Counted from the stretch's first letter, positions 30,255 through 39,314 are shown. The stretch is 64,000 bases of DNA from Nocardioides ferulae (GCF_003660455.1 NZ_QZVR01000006.1:19942-83941); one strand, 5' to 3'. Numbers and translations are program-made. The notes: generated by a model from the letters alone, not told the origin.

Positions 30255-31523
30255 GTGAAGACGCTGGTGATCGGCTCCGGCGGCCGCGAGCACGCGCTCG
30301 CGATCGCTCTCGCGAACGACCCCGCCGTGAGCGAGGTGCACGCGGCGCCCGGCAACCCGGGCATCGGCGCGGTCGCCACCCTGCACCGGGTCGACCCGCT
30401 CGACGGCGAGGCCGTCGCGGAGCTGGCCGTCCGGCTCGGTGCCGACCTGGTCGTCGTGGGCCCGGAGGCGCCCCTCGTCGCCGGTGTCGCCGACGCCGTG
30501 ACCGCTCGGGGCATCGCCTGCTTCGGCCCCTCGCTGGAGGCCGCCCGGCTCGAGGGCTCCAAGTCCTTCGCCAAGGACGTGATGGCCGCCGCCGGGGTGC
30601 CCACCGCCGGCGCCCGGGTGTGCACGACCCCCGACGAGGTGGCGGCCGCGCTCGACGCGTTCGGCGCGCCGTACGTCGTCAAGGCCGACGGGCTCGCCGC
30701 CGGCAAGGGGGTGGTGGTCACCGCCGACCGTGACGAGGCACTCGAGCACGCCGCCGGCTGCGGGCAGGTGGTGGTCGAGGAGTTCCTCGACGGCCCCGAG
30801 GTCTCGCTGTTCGCGGTCTGCGACGGCGCCACCGCCCATCCGCTCCAGCCGGCCCAGGACTTCAAGCGCATCTTCGACGGCGGCCGCGGTCCCAACACCG
30901 GCGGCATGGGCTCCTACTCGCCGCTGCCGTGGGCTCCGGCCGACCTGGCCGCCACGGTGGTCGACACGGTCGTCCAGCCCACGCTCGACGAGATGGTCCG
31001 GCGCGGTGCACCCTTCCGCGGCTGCCTCTACGTCGGCCTCGCGCTCACCGTGACGGGGCCCCGGGTGATCGAGTTCAACTGTCGTTTCGGCGACCCGGAC
31101 ATCCAGCCGGTGCTGGCGCTGCTCGACTCCGGGCTCGGCGAGCTGCTGCTGGCCGCGGCCCAGGGGCGGCTGCACGAGGCTCCGGCGCCGCGGTTCCGTC
31201 CCGGTGCGGCGGTGAGCGTGGTCCTCGCCTCGGCCGGCTACCCCGAGACCTCGTCGAGCGGCGACGTCATCGACGGGCTCGAGCGGCTCGACGGCCGTCG
31301 TGACGTCGACGTCATCCACGCCGGCACGGCCCGCGCCGACGACGGGCTGGTGACCGCGGGCGGCCGGGTGCTGTCGGTCCGCGCGGTCGGCGCCGACGTG
31401 GCCGAGGCCCGGCAGCGCGCCTACGACGCACTGGCCGAGATCTCCTTCCCCGGTGCCCAGTGGCGCACCGACATCGCCGCCGAGCCGCTCGGCGTCGTCG
31501 AGGGGGCCGGGGTCACCGAGTGA
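30255..31523 (+). CDS. purD: Phosphoribosylamine-glycine ligase
   Basis: Second step of purine synthesis: PRA + glycine + ATP to GAR. 422 residues, ATP-grasp fold. IGSGGREHAL at the N-terminus, KADGLAAGKGV for ATP, GPNTGGMGSYSP and FNCRFGDPDIQ for metal and glycine. The usual NxRFGDPE reads NCRFGDPD, a conservative change. GTG start set by the -10 box 8 bases upstream. The stop codon is part of a 12-bp inverted repeat that separates purD from purB. Confidence 0.96.
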   Translation: MKTLVIGSGGREHALAIALANDPAVSEVHAAPGNPGIGAVATLHRVDPLDGEAVAELAVRLGADLVVVGPEAPLVAGVADAVTARGIACFGPSLEAARLEGSKSFAKDVMAAAGVPTAGARVCTTPDEVAAALDAFGAPYVVKADGLAAGKGVVVTADRDEALEHAAGCGQVVVEEFLDGPEVSLFAVCDGATAHPLQPAQDFKRIFDGGRGPNTGGMGSYSPLPWAPADLAATVVDTVVQPTLDEMVRRGAPFRGCLYVGLALTVTGPRVIEFNCRFGDPDIQPVLALLDSGLGELLLAAAQGRLHEAPAPRFRPGAAVSVVLASAGYPETSSSGDVIDGLERLDGRRDVDVIHAGTARADDGLVTAGGRVLSVRAVGADVAEARQRAYDALAEISFPGAQWRTDIAAEPLGVVEGAGVTE

Positions 31524-31572
31524 CGTGAAACGCATGCCGGGCGGCCTCCCGGACCTGCCGTTCACGTCACTC
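31518..31572. terminator. Large inverted repeat over the purD stop
   Basis: GAGTGACGTGAA (31518-31529) and TTCACGTCACTC (31561-31572) are exact reverse complements; the 31-base loop holds a smaller CCGGG/CCCGG stem. The left arm includes the purD TGA. Terminator or cruciform before purB. Confidence 0.6.
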
Positions 31573-31630
31573 GTGCCCACCTGAGGGCGCCTCGGGCCGG
31601 TCGCGTCCTCGCCGATGGGAGGATGACCCC

Positions 31631-33061
31631 GTGACCGTGCCGAACGTCCTCGCCACCCGCTACGCCGCCGCCGACCTGGCCCAGATCTGGTCTCCGGAGC
31701 ACAAGGTCGTCCTGGAACGGCAGCTGTGGCTCGCGGTGCTGAAGGCGCAGCGCGACCTCGGCATCGAGGTGCCAGGAGGTGTCGTCGAGGCCTACGAGGC
31801 GGTCGTCGCCCGCGGCGAGGACGCCGTCGACCTGGCCTCGATCGCAGCCCGTGAGCGGGTCACCCGGCACGACGTGAAGGCCCGCATCGAGGAGTTCTGC
31901 GCGCTCGCCGGCCACGAGCACATCCACAAGGGGATGACCTCGCGCGACCTCACCGAGAACGTCGAGCAGCTGCAGGTGCGCCAGAGCCTCGAGCTGGTCC
32001 GCGACCGCGCCGTCGCGACCCTCGCGCGGCTGGCCAGGCTCGCCGCCGAGCACGAGGCCACCGTGATGGCCGGCCGCTCCCACAACGTCGCCGCCCAGGC
32101 GACCACGCTCGGCAAGCGCTTCGCCACGGTCGCCGACGAGATGCTGGTCGCGCTGCAGAGGGTCGAGGAGCTGCTCGCCCGCTATCCGCTGCGCGGCATC
32201 AAGGGCCCGATGGGCACCGCCCAGGACATGCTCGACCTGCTCGACGGCGACGAGGCGAAGCTCGCCGACCTCGAGGGCCGGGTCGCGGCACGCCTGGGCT
32301 TCGATCGGGTGCTGACCTCGGTCGGCCAGGTCTATCCCCGCTCGCTCGACTTCGACGTCGTCGCCGCGCTGGTGCAGCTGGTCTCCGGCCCCTCCAACCT
32401 GGCCACCACGGTGCGGCTGATGGCCGGCAACGAGCTGGTCACCGAGGGCTTCAAGGAGGGCCAGGTCGGCTCCTCGGCGATGCCGCACAAGATGAACAGC
32501 CGCTCCTGCGAGCGGGTCAACGGGCTCGCGGTGGTGCTCCGCGGCCACCTGTCGATGGTCAGCGAGCTGGCCGGCGACCAGTGGAACGAGGGCGACGTCT
32601 CCGACTCGGTGGTGCGCCGCGTCGCGCTGCCCGACGCGTTCTTCGCCACCGACGGGCTGTTCCAGACCTTCCTCACCGTGCTCGACGAGTTCGGCGCGTT
32701 CCCCGCGGTGATCCAGCGCGAGCTCGACCGCTACCTGCCGTTCCTGGCCACCACCAAGGTGCTGATGAGCGCGGTGCGCAACGGCGTGGGCCGCGAGGCC
32801 GCCCACGAGGCGATCAAGGAGGCCGCCGTCGGCACCGCGCTCGACATGCGCCGCGGCCAGGCCGAGAACGACGTGTTCGCCCGCCTCGCCGCCGACGAGC
32901 GGCTCGGGCTGACCGCCGACCAGCTGGCCGCGCTGGTGGCCGAGCCGATCGAGTTCACCGGCGCCGCGGTCGCCCAGGTGCAGGAGGTCTGCCGCCGGGT
33001 GGAGCAGGTCGCCGCCCGCCTCCCCGACGCCGCGGCGTACACGCCGGGCGACATCCTCTGA
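31631..33061 (+). CDS. purB: Adenylosuccinate lyase
   Basis: Removes fumarate from SAICAR and from adenylosuccinate, so it serves two steps. 476 residues, fumarase/aspartase superfamily. The signature SSAMPHKMNS begins at residue 281; TSRDLTENVE and the GRSHNVAAQATTLGKR histidine segment form the rest of the active site. GTG start with GGAGG 9 bases upstream, so unlike purD and purC it has a normal leader. Confidence 0.96.
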   Translation: MTVPNVLATRYAAADLAQIWSPEHKVVLERQLWLAVLKAQRDLGIEVPGGVVEAYEAVVARGEDAVDLASIAARERVTRHDVKARIEEFCALAGHEHIHKGMTSRDLTENVEQLQVRQSLELVRDRAVATLARLARLAAEHEATVMAGRSHNVAAQATTLGKRFATVADEMLVALQRVEELLARYPLRGIKGPMGTAQDMLDLLDGDEAKLADLEGRVAARLGFDRVLTSVGQVYPRSLDFDVVAALVQLVSGPSNLATTVRLMAGNELVTEGFKEGQVGSSAMPHKMNSRSCERVNGLAVVLRGHLSMVSELAGDQWNEGDVSDSVVRRVALPDAFFATDGLFQTFLTVLDEFGAFPAVIQRELDRYLPFLATTKVLMSAVRNGVGREAAHEAIKEAAVGTALDMRRGQAENDVFARLAADERLGLTADQLAALVAEPIEFTGAAVAQVQEVCRRVEQVAARLPDAAAYTPGDIL

Positions 33062-33083
33062 GGATTTCTCGCACCCGGCCTGC

Positions 33084-33089
33084 AACGCT
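33084..33089 (+). promoter_or_regulatory. -10-like box before the mini-ORF and ECF sigma gene
   Basis: AACGCT, 7 bases before the ATG of a seven-codon open frame. Fits NANNNT only. Confidence 0.3.
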
Positions 33090-33096
33090 GGGGCCG

Positions 33097-33120
33097 ATGC
33101 CGGACATGAGCAGAGCGTGA
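33097..33120 (+). CDS. Seven-codon open frame overlapping the ECF sigma start
   Basis: ATG CCG GAC ATG AGC AGA GCG TGA (MPDMSRA). Its stop overlaps the GTG start of the sigma gene as GTGA, the same junction used between true operon genes in this window. If translated it would couple the sigma factor to a leader peptide. It could be chance. Confidence 0.25.
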   Translation: MPDMSRA

Positions 33121-33701
33121 GCGACATCTCGGGGGGACGCGACGAGGCGTTCCGGGCGTTGTACGCCGCGCACTTCGACGCGGTGCTCGGCTTCGCGCTG
33201 CGCCGGGTCGACCGCCCGGAGGACGCCGCCGACGTCGCGTCCGACACCTTCCTGGTGGCCTGGCGCCGGCTCGCGCACGTGCCCGACGGCGACGAGACCC
33301 GGCCGTGGCTCTACGGCGTCGCCCGGCGGGTGCTGGCCAACCACCGGCGCGGCGAGGGCCGACGGCACGCGCTCGGCTCCCGGTTGCGCCGCGAGCTGGC
33401 CGTCGCAGTGCCCGACGCCAGCGGCGAGGTGGTGCAGCGCGCGGACGTCACCGCGGCCATGCGGCGGCTGAGCGCCCGCGACCAGGAGGTGCTCGAGCTG
33501 CACCTGTGGGAGGGGCTGGAGCCCCGCGAGATCGCCGACGTCATCGGCGCCACCACGGTCGTGGTGCGGCCTCGGCTGTCTCGGGCCCGGGCACGGCTGC
33601 GCGACCTGCTCGGCGAGGACCCCGAACCTCCCCGCAACGATCCCGGTCGAACCGGACATCTCCCCAGTGACCACCCCGAGCTCACCCGGAAGGAGCGGTG
33701 A
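33117..33701 (+). CDS. ECF RNA polymerase sigma factor
   Basis: 194 residues. Region 2 (FRALYAAHFDAVLGFALRRVDRPEDAADVASDTFLVAWRR, residues about 12-52) and region 4 (RLSARDQEVLELHLWEGLEPREIAD and a helix-turn-helix) are clear; a Pro-rich tail of about 25 residues ends the protein. It is translationally linked to the membrane protein gene that follows, so the two form a sigma/partner pair. Target promoters unknown. Confidence 0.9.
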   Translation: MSDISGGRDEAFRALYAAHFDAVLGFALRRVDRPEDAADVASDTFLVAWRRLAHVPDGDETRPWLYGVARRVLANHRRGEGRRHALGSRLRRELAVAVPDASGEVVQRADVTAAMRRLSARDQEVLELHLWEGLEPREIADVIGATTVVVRPRLSRARARLRDLLGEDPEPPRNDPGRTGHLPSDHPELTRKER

Positions 33702-33703
33702 CC

Positions 33704-34789
33704 ATGACCTCGTCCCACGAGCAGCCTGAGCAGCCGGAGCGGCTGAAGCTGTCCGACCGGGCGGTCGCGTCGCTGCCCCTCTCGTCCGGGCGGGCCGAGC
33801 TCCTGGAGGAGATCATGAGCACCCCCGTTCTCGACCACCGCGACCCGACCCCCGCTCCCTCGGCCAGGCCGCGAGCGCAGCGCTGGCTGGTGCCGGCCGC
33901 GGCCGCTGCGGTCGTCGTCGGGCTCGTCGGCGTGCCGGTCTGGTTGGCCACCGACGACCCGTCCCGAGAAGGTGCCGGGGACGCCGGCCGCCCCAGCGGC
34001 GTGGCCGGCGACCCCAGCTCCGGGCCCGAGCAGGTCTCCGGCTATCGGGCGGTGCTCGACGCGCCGGGGTGGACGGTCACCTACGTCCAGGAGGAGCCGC
34101 CGTACGGCGGGGAGATGAGCTACTCCAACGGGGAGCAGTCGCTCGACATCCACTGGCGCCCCGGCAAGACGTACGACACCTACGTGGAGGACCGCAGCGA
34201 CAACGGCCCGGGCGAGGAGATCGAGGTGCTCGGCAAGCCGGGCATGGTGTGGGCCTACTCCGCCAACGACCACACCATGATCCGCGAGCCCGACCTCGGC
34301 CACCTGCTCGAGGTGCGTGGGTCGGGCATGGACAGGGCGGCGTACCTCGACCTGCTCGGCCAGCTGCGGCTGGTCGACGACGCCGGGTTCCAGGCCGCGC
34401 TGCCCGAGGAGTTCGTCACCGACGCCGAGCGCGGGGCCGAGATCCAGGCGATCCTCGACGGGATCGCGGAGACCACCTATCCGCTGTTCCCGCCGGGCGC
34501 CGACACCGTCGTCACCTCCAGCGAGCCGGACCGCTACCACCTCGGCGCCGACGTGAGCGGCGCGGTGGCGTGCGCGTGGCTGGCGGAGTTCACCGCGGCC
34601 CACGCGGCCGGCAACGAGCGCAGGATGGACAACGCCAGCGACGCGCTGATCCCGTCCCGCGAGTGGCCGATCCTGCTCGAGATGGACGAGCAGGGTGACT
34701 GGTCCGAGGTGATCTGGGAGTACGCCGACGAGGTCGCTGCCGGTCGGGTGCCCGAGGGCTTCGAGAGCGGGCTCGGCTGTCGCTCCTGA
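33704..34789 (+). CDS. Single-pass membrane protein, partner of the ECF sigma factor
   Basis: 361 residues from the ATG at 33704, which has GAAGGAG at a good distance (8 bases); a GTG at 33698 overlaps the sigma stop but is too close to it. About 60 cytosolic residues (LKLSDRAVASLPLSSGRAELLEEIM), one membrane helix (about 60-81) and a large outside part with no recognised family. The build fits an anti-sigma or envelope sensor. No zinc anti-sigma motif. Convergent with and touching the MFS gene. Confidence 0.75.
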   Translation: MTSSHEQPEQPERLKLSDRAVASLPLSSGRAELLEEIMSTPVLDHRDPTPAPSARPRAQRWLVPAAAAAVVVGLVGVPVWLATDDPSREGAGDAGRPSGVAGDPSSGPEQVSGYRAVLDAPGWTVTYVQEEPPYGGEMSYSNGEQSLDIHWRPGKTYDTYVEDRSDNGPGEEIEVLGKPGMVWAYSANDHTMIREPDLGHLLEVRGSGMDRAAYLDLLGQLRLVDDAGFQAALPEEFVTDAERGAEIQAILDGIAETTYPLFPPGADTVVTSSEPDRYHLGADVSGAVACAWLAEFTAAHAAGNERRMDNASDALIPSREWPILLEMDEQGDWSEVIWEYADEVAAGRVPEGFESGLGCRS

Positions 34790-36256
34790 TCAACCGCGCG
34801 GCGTCTCGGTGGCCCGGTCAGCACGAACCGCGGTGACCAGGGCCAGCGCTAAGACGGCCAGCGAGGTGAGGAGCGCGGCGCGCAGTGCGGTTTCGGGGGC
34901 GTCGGCGCCGCCGGCCAGGCCGTACGCCGTCATCAGCAGCGCCGCGCCGAGCGCCGAGCCGATGCGCTGCACCGTCTGCAACGCCCCACCGGCCGCGCCG
35001 CCCATCTCGGGAGGCACCTCTGCCAGCGTGAGGGTGAAGTTGGGGGAGATGACGCCGCCGCCGCCGAGCCCGGCCAGCAGCAGCGTCGGCACCATCACCC
35101 AGACCAGCGCGGTGACGTCGTCGCGTCCCGGGACGAGCAGGGCGACCAACGCCACGCCGGTCATCATGGAGCCCAGAGCGAGCACCGTGATGCGGCGCCC
35201 GATCCGAGACACCAGCCGGCCTGCGGGCGGGGCGGTCACCGCCGCGCCGACCGCGAACGGCGTGGTCAGCGCGCCCGCCTGCAGCGCGCTGAGGCCGAGG
35301 CTCTCCTGCAGGTGCACCGAGAGCACCAGGAAGATGCCGGTGAACCCGGTGAAGTAGAGAGCGCCGACGACGAGCCCGCCGGCGTAGCCGGGTGTCCGGC
35401 GCAGCAGGGAGACGTCGAGCAGCGGTGGCCGCCCGCGCACTCGCAGCCGGCGCTCCCAGCGCACGAAGGCCCAGCCGAGCGGGAGCGCGAGCGGCACGAG
35501 TAGCAGCGGCAGCCGGGCTCCGCCCTCCGCGCTCACCAGTGGGAACAGCACGCACAGCACGACCAGCCCGAGGAGGGCGGCGCCCGGCAGGTCGATCCAC
35601 GGCCGCCCCTCCTGCTCGGGCGGCCGGCCCGGGACGAGGCGGGCGATCGCGACGGCGGCGACCGCACCGATCGGGATGTTGATCAGGAACAGCCACCGCC
35701 AGCCCTGCTCCTCACCGGCGACCGCGATGATCACGCCGCCGAGGATCGGGCCGAGCGCCGAAGCGGTCGCGACCGTGAACCCGAACATCCCGAACGCGCG
35801 GCCCCGCTCCGCCCCTCGGAACAGCTGCTGGATCAGCCCGGAGTTCTGCGGGGTCAGCAGCCCGGCCGAGGCACCCTGGGCGAGCCGCGCGGCGACGAGC
35901 GTCTCGACGTTCGGGGCCAGCCCGACCGCCGCGCTGGAGAGCACGAACCCGGTCAGCCCGATCAGCATCATCCGGCGCCGCCCGTAGGCGTCGCCGAGCC
36001 GGCCGCCCGCGACCAGCGTCAGCCCGAAGGCCAGGGCGTAGCCCGAGACGACCCACTGGATGCCGGACGTCGACGCCTCGAGGCCGGCGCGCATCGAGGG
36101 GATCGCGACGTTGACGATCGTGACGTCGAGCAGCGACATGAAGCCGACGACCAGGGTCACGCCGAGCACCCGCCAGCGCCGCGGGTCCGGCTGCCAGTCG
36201 GTGGCGGCCGGCTCCGCGTCGTCCACGTCACGGCGTCGCAGGGCCTCGTCGGTCAC
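34790..36256 (-). CDS. MFS drug exporter, DHA2 (14-helix) type
   Basis: 488 residues, about 14 membrane helices. DHA2 marks: MSLLDVTIVNVAIPSM in helix 1, GRLGDAYGRRRMMLIG between helices 2 and 3, and the antiporter motif region ASALGPILGGVI in helix 5. Likely proton-driven efflux of hydrophobic drugs. GTG start with GATGCT 6 bases upstream. Its left neighbour on the same strand side is helR, a rifamycin protection gene, but the two have separate promoters. Confidence 0.88.
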   Translation of the reverse strand: MTDEALRRRDVDDAEPAATDWQPDPRRWRVLGVTLVVGFMSLLDVTIVNVAIPSMRAGLEASTSGIQWVVSGYALAFGLTLVAGGRLGDAYGRRRMMLIGLTGFVLSSAAVGLAPNVETLVAARLAQGASAGLLTPQNSGLIQQLFRGAERGRAFGMFGFTVATASALGPILGGVIIAVAGEEQGWRWLFLINIPIGAVAAVAIARLVPGRPPEQEGRPWIDLPGAALLGLVVLCVLFPLVSAEGGARLPLLLVPLALPLGWAFVRWERRLRVRGRPPLLDVSLLRRTPGYAGGLVVGALYFTGFTGIFLVLSVHLQESLGLSALQAGALTTPFAVGAAVTAPPAGRLVSRIGRRITVLALGSMMTGVALVALLVPGRDDVTALVWVMVPTLLLAGLGGGGVISPNFTLTLAEVPPEMGGAAGGALQTVQRIGSALGAALLMTAYGLAGGADAPETALRAALLTSLAVLALALVTAVRADRATETPRG

Positions 36257-36262
36257 CGGGCA

Positions 36263-36268
36263 AGCATC
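36263..36268 (-). promoter_or_regulatory. -10-like box of the MFS gene
   Basis: GATGCT on the minus strand, 6-base spacer to the GTG at 36256. Inside the short gap after helR. Confidence 0.4.
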
Positions 36269-36292
36269 CGCGATCGCGCCAAGCGACCGACC

Positions 36293-38476
36293 TCACCGGG
36301 CGAGGTCAGGATCGGTGAGCACCACGAGCCGCTGGGTCGCGCGGGTCATCGCGACGTAGCGGTCGACGGCGCCTTCGACGCCCTCGCCGAACGAGCTCGG
36401 GTCGACCAGCACGACGAGGTCGAACTCCAGACCCTTGGCCTGCTCCGGGGTCAGCCGCCGCACGCGGGGCGCGAGGAGGTCGCCGAGGTCGACCTCCCCG
36501 GTGGCGATCACGCAGGCGACGCCCTCGCCGTGCTCGGCGAGCCAGGACTCCAGGACCGGCCGGAGGTCGGTGAGCGCGCCATGTGCGACCGGCACCCCCG
36601 TGCTGCGCACCGAGGTCGGCACGTTCGCGTCGGGCAGCACCGCGCGGATCACCGGCTCGGCCTCGGCCATCACCTCGGCCGGGGTGCGGTAGTTGATCCG
36701 CAGCGTCGCGACGTCGGCCCGGTCGATCCCGATCCGGCCGAGCCGTTCGCGCCACGACTCGTCGAACCCGTGCCTGGCCTGCGCCCGGTCCCCGACCACG
36801 GTGAGGCTGCGCGACGGGCAGCGGCGCAGCAGCATCTGCCACTCGGCGTCGGTGAGCTCCTGCGCCTCGTCGACCACGACGTGGGCGAACGGGCCCGCGA
36901 GCAGGTCACGGTCCCCGTCGGACAGGGCGTCCTCGTCGACGATCACGCTCTGCGCGTCGGAGACGCGCAGCATCGACATCACCTGCATCTCGGAGTCGTC
37001 GGTGGCGACCAGATGGTCCACGACGCGGGAGATCTCCTCCCGCTCGGCGGCCACCGCGGCCTCCTGCCGGCGCCGGCGACGGGACGCCTCGGGGTCACCG
37101 AGGCGGTGGCGGGCCGCGTCGAGCAGCGGCAGGTCGGACGTCGTCCAGGCCTGCGGGTCGCCGCGCTGCAGCCGGCGCACCTGGTCCGCGTCGAGCCAGG
37201 GGGCGCACCGGCGCAGGTAGGCCGGCACCGTCCACAGATCGCCCACCAGGTCGGTCGCCTCGATCATCGGCCACGCTCGACGCAGCGCCACCACGAGCTC
37301 GCGGCACTGCGGCAGCACCCGGCGTACCTGGTCCGCAGGGACCTCCTCGCCGAGCTTGGCCGCCACGATCGCGACCAGCTCCTCCCAGATCTGGTCGCGG
37401 GCCTCGTTGTGCGGCGTGCCCGGCTCGACCGCGTCGAACGCCTCGGCCCAGTCGTCGACCCCCAGCCACACGTCGGCCCACGGCGTCTCGACCTCCAGGC
37501 CCTCGGCCGGCGGCTCCTCGTAGAGCCGGACTGCGGGCTCGATCGCCTCCACCATCGCGATCGTTCCCTTCAGCGCCGCCACCTCGGGGTCGGGCTCGGG
37601 CAGCGCCGCCGCGCCCTCGGGCACCAGGTCGCGGACCGTGCAGGTCTGCACGCCCTCCTCGCCGAGACTGGGCAGCACGTCGGACACGTAGGCCAGGTAG
37701 GGCCGGCTCGGGCCGACGAACAGCACCCCGCCCCGGCGGTGCCCGAGCCTGGGGTCGGCGTAGAGCAGGTACGCCGTGCGGTGCAGCGCGACGACCGTCT
37801 TGCCGGTGCCTGGCCCGCCGTCGACCACAAGGGCGCCCCGCGAGCCGGCGCGGACGATCGCGTCCTGGTCGGCCGCGATCGTGCCGAGCACGTCCCGCAT
37901 CCGGTTCGAGCGGCTCGCGCCGAGGCTGGCGACGAACGCGGACTGGTCGTCCAGGGCGGCCGCGTGCTCGCCGAGGGCGTCCGCGTCGAAGACCTCGTCC
38001 CAATAGTCGGAGACCCGACCCCGGGTCCAGCGGTAGCGGCGGCGGCTGACCAGCCCCATGGGGTCGGCGTGGGTCGCCCCGAAGAACGGCTCGGCGGCGG
38101 GGGAGCGCCAGTCGATCAGCAGCCGCCGGCCGTTCCGGTCGGTGAGGCCGAGCCGGCCGACGTAGACCGTCTCCTGGTCCTCGGCCCGCACCATGTGGCC
38201 CAGGCAGAGGTCGAGGCCGAAGCGGCGCAGGGCCCGCAACCGGGCGGTCAGCCGGTGCACGTCGAAGTCGCGGTCCATCGTCGCCTGGCCGCGCCCGCCG
38301 GCCTGCCTGCGAGTCGCGTCGAGTCGCTCGGTGAGGTCGGCGATGGACTCCTCGAGGGTGGCCGCGATCGCGGTGAAGTGCTGCTCGTCGCGGCTGATCA
38401 GGGCCGGCGCGGCCTTGGCGCGGAGCGTGTCGGGAAGAGCGAAGGCGCTGGTCAGTGAGGCGTTCGGCTGGGTCAC
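36293..38476 (-). CDS. helR: HelR/HelD-type RNA polymerase recycling ATPase
   Basis: Superfamily I helicase-like protein that pushes into stalled RNA polymerase and frees it from DNA and, in the HelR subgroup, from rifamycins. 727 residues from the GTG at 38476. N-terminal coiled-coil arm (ATLEESIADLTERLDATRRQ), Walker A GGPGTGKT at about 220-227, Walker B-like VVVDEAQEL, GDRAQARHG, and the C-terminal VAMTRATQRLVVL motif. It lacks true helicase DNA motifs, as expected. A RAE-like palindrome stands in its promoter, which ties it to rifamycin response. The MFS gene follows. Confidence 0.92.
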   Translation of the reverse strand: MTQPNASLTSAFALPDTLRAKAAPALISRDEQHFTAIAATLEESIADLTERLDATRRQAGGRGQATMDRDFDVHRLTARLRALRRFGLDLCLGHMVRAEDQETVYVGRLGLTDRNGRRLLIDWRSPAAEPFFGATHADPMGLVSRRRYRWTRGRVSDYWDEVFDADALGEHAAALDDQSAFVASLGASRSNRMRDVLGTIAADQDAIVRAGSRGALVVDGGPGTGKTVVALHRTAYLLYADPRLGHRRGGVLFVGPSRPYLAYVSDVLPSLGEEGVQTCTVRDLVPEGAAALPEPDPEVAALKGTIAMVEAIEPAVRLYEEPPAEGLEVETPWADVWLGVDDWAEAFDAVEPGTPHNEARDQIWEELVAIVAAKLGEEVPADQVRRVLPQCRELVVALRRAWPMIEATDLVGDLWTVPAYLRRCAPWLDADQVRRLQRGDPQAWTTSDLPLLDAARHRLGDPEASRRRRRQEAAVAAEREEISRVVDHLVATDDSEMQVMSMLRVSDAQSVIVDEDALSDGDRDLLAGPFAHVVVDEAQELTDAEWQMLLRRCPSRSLTVVGDRAQARHGFDESWRERLGRIGIDRADVATLRINYRTPAEVMAEAEPVIRAVLPDANVPTSVRSTGVPVAHGALTDLRPVLESWLAEHGEGVACVIATGEVDLGDLLAPRVRRLTPEQAKGLEFDLVVLVDPSSFGEGVEGAVDRYVAMTRATQRLVVLTDPDLAR

Positions 38477-38484
38477 GGCGGGCG

Positions 38485-38490
38485 ATTCTT
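38485..38490 (-). promoter_or_regulatory. -10-like box of helR
   Basis: AAGAAT on the minus strand, 8 bases before the GTG. The RAE-like palindrome begins 10 bases further upstream. Confidence 0.4.
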
Positions 38491-38500
38491 CGCCCCGACC

Positions 38501-38520
38501 GGGGTCTTGCCGCAAGCCCC
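38501..38520 (-). promoter_or_regulatory. RAE-like rifamycin-associated element
   Basis: Minus strand GGGGCTTGCGGCAAGACCCC, an inverted repeat with one mismatch. It agrees with the RAE motif (GGGGCTTG-CGG-CAAGCCCC as I recall it) known in front of rifamycin resistance genes including helR; one extra A splits the right arm. Confidence 0.8.
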
Positions 38521-38543
38521 CCGGTGCGCTATACGTTGAATAT

Positions 38544-38567
38544 GGAGAGGGGTCGCCCCTCTCCTTT
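38544..38567. terminator. Hairpin with T-run between HIT gene and helR
   Basis: GGAGAGGGG and CCCCTCTCC pair over 9 bp with a TCG loop, followed by TTT on the plus strand. Read on the minus strand it would end the HIT gene transcript before the helR promoter. Confidence 0.6.
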
Positions 38568-38636
38568 CGTGTCTCTGCTTCCGGGTCGCTGCGCTCCGGT
38601 CTTCGTGTCGCTGGCCGTCCCAGGGGCGCGAGCGAG

Positions 38637-39242
38637 TCAGACCTGAGCGCGCCCGTCGTGGGTGGCCAGCTTGCGCGCCACCGTCGCGAGGTCCTCGCGC
38701 CAGACGTCCTCGGGGCCGGGCGGCAGGATGTCGTCCCACAGCGTGGCGAAGGTGCCGCGCAGGTTCGGCAGCCCGGTGGGGCGGGCGAGGAACCACACGT
38801 GCAGGTGCGCGGAGCCGTCGCCCCAGCGGTTCACGTGCACCCGCTCGACGTTCGGAAGCCGTTCCATGATCCGGCTCAGCCAGACCGTGATCCGGCCCAG
38901 CTCGCCGGCCAGGTCGTCGTCGAGGTCGGGCAGGTCGAGGTGCTCGATCGGCTCCAGCATCAGCACCATCGGCAGTCCCGACCGCTCCAGGTGCTTGACC
39001 CGCCAACGCTCGTTGGTCCAGATCACCCCGGGAACCTCGTCTGCGCACAGGAAGCAGTCCTGACCGCCCTCGCCCTTGCGCGGCGCCTCGTCGGTCGGCG
39101 CCGCGAGCACCTTCGGCACCAGCGCCCCGTCGACGACCTCGAACGGGAACGACTCCCAGGTGACGAAGTCGGGGTTGGGCAACCGCCCTCCGGGACCGGC
39201 GGCGACGGCACGGGCGTGGATCTGGTCTGCGGGCTCGGCCAT
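38637..39242 (-). CDS. HIT-family protein
   Basis: 201 residues, ATG at 39242. Nucleotide-binding HIT fold: the active-site stretch GSAHLHVWFLARP keeps two histidines (HxH) but has Ser in place of the first His of the HxHxH triad. CFLCADE near residue 63 could bind zinc with other residues. Substrate unknown; relatives act on dinucleoside polyphosphates or nucleotide sugars. Divergent from purC. Confidence 0.8.
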   Translation of the reverse strand: MAEPADQIHARAVAAGPGGRLPNPDFVTWESFPFEVVDGALVPKVLAAPTDEAPRKGEGGQDCFLCADEVPGVIWTNERWRVKHLERSGLPMVLMLEPIEHLDLPDLDDDLAGELGRITVWLSRIMERLPNVERVHVNRWGDGSAHLHVWFLARPTGLPNLRGTFATLWDDILPPGPEDVWREDLATVARKLATHDGRAQV

Positions 39243-39308
39243 GGCCCGCATGCTGCCACGCCGGCGTCCACGTCGCCGCCAGGAGCCCGGCGGGCCGGGC
39301 CCGTCTCC

Positions 39309-39314
39309 TACGCT
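39309..39314 (+). promoter_or_regulatory. -10 box of purC (leaderless type)
   Basis: TACGCT, 6 bases before the GTG at 39321. The spacer GGCCTC is identical to that of pyrE. Confidence 0.6.
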
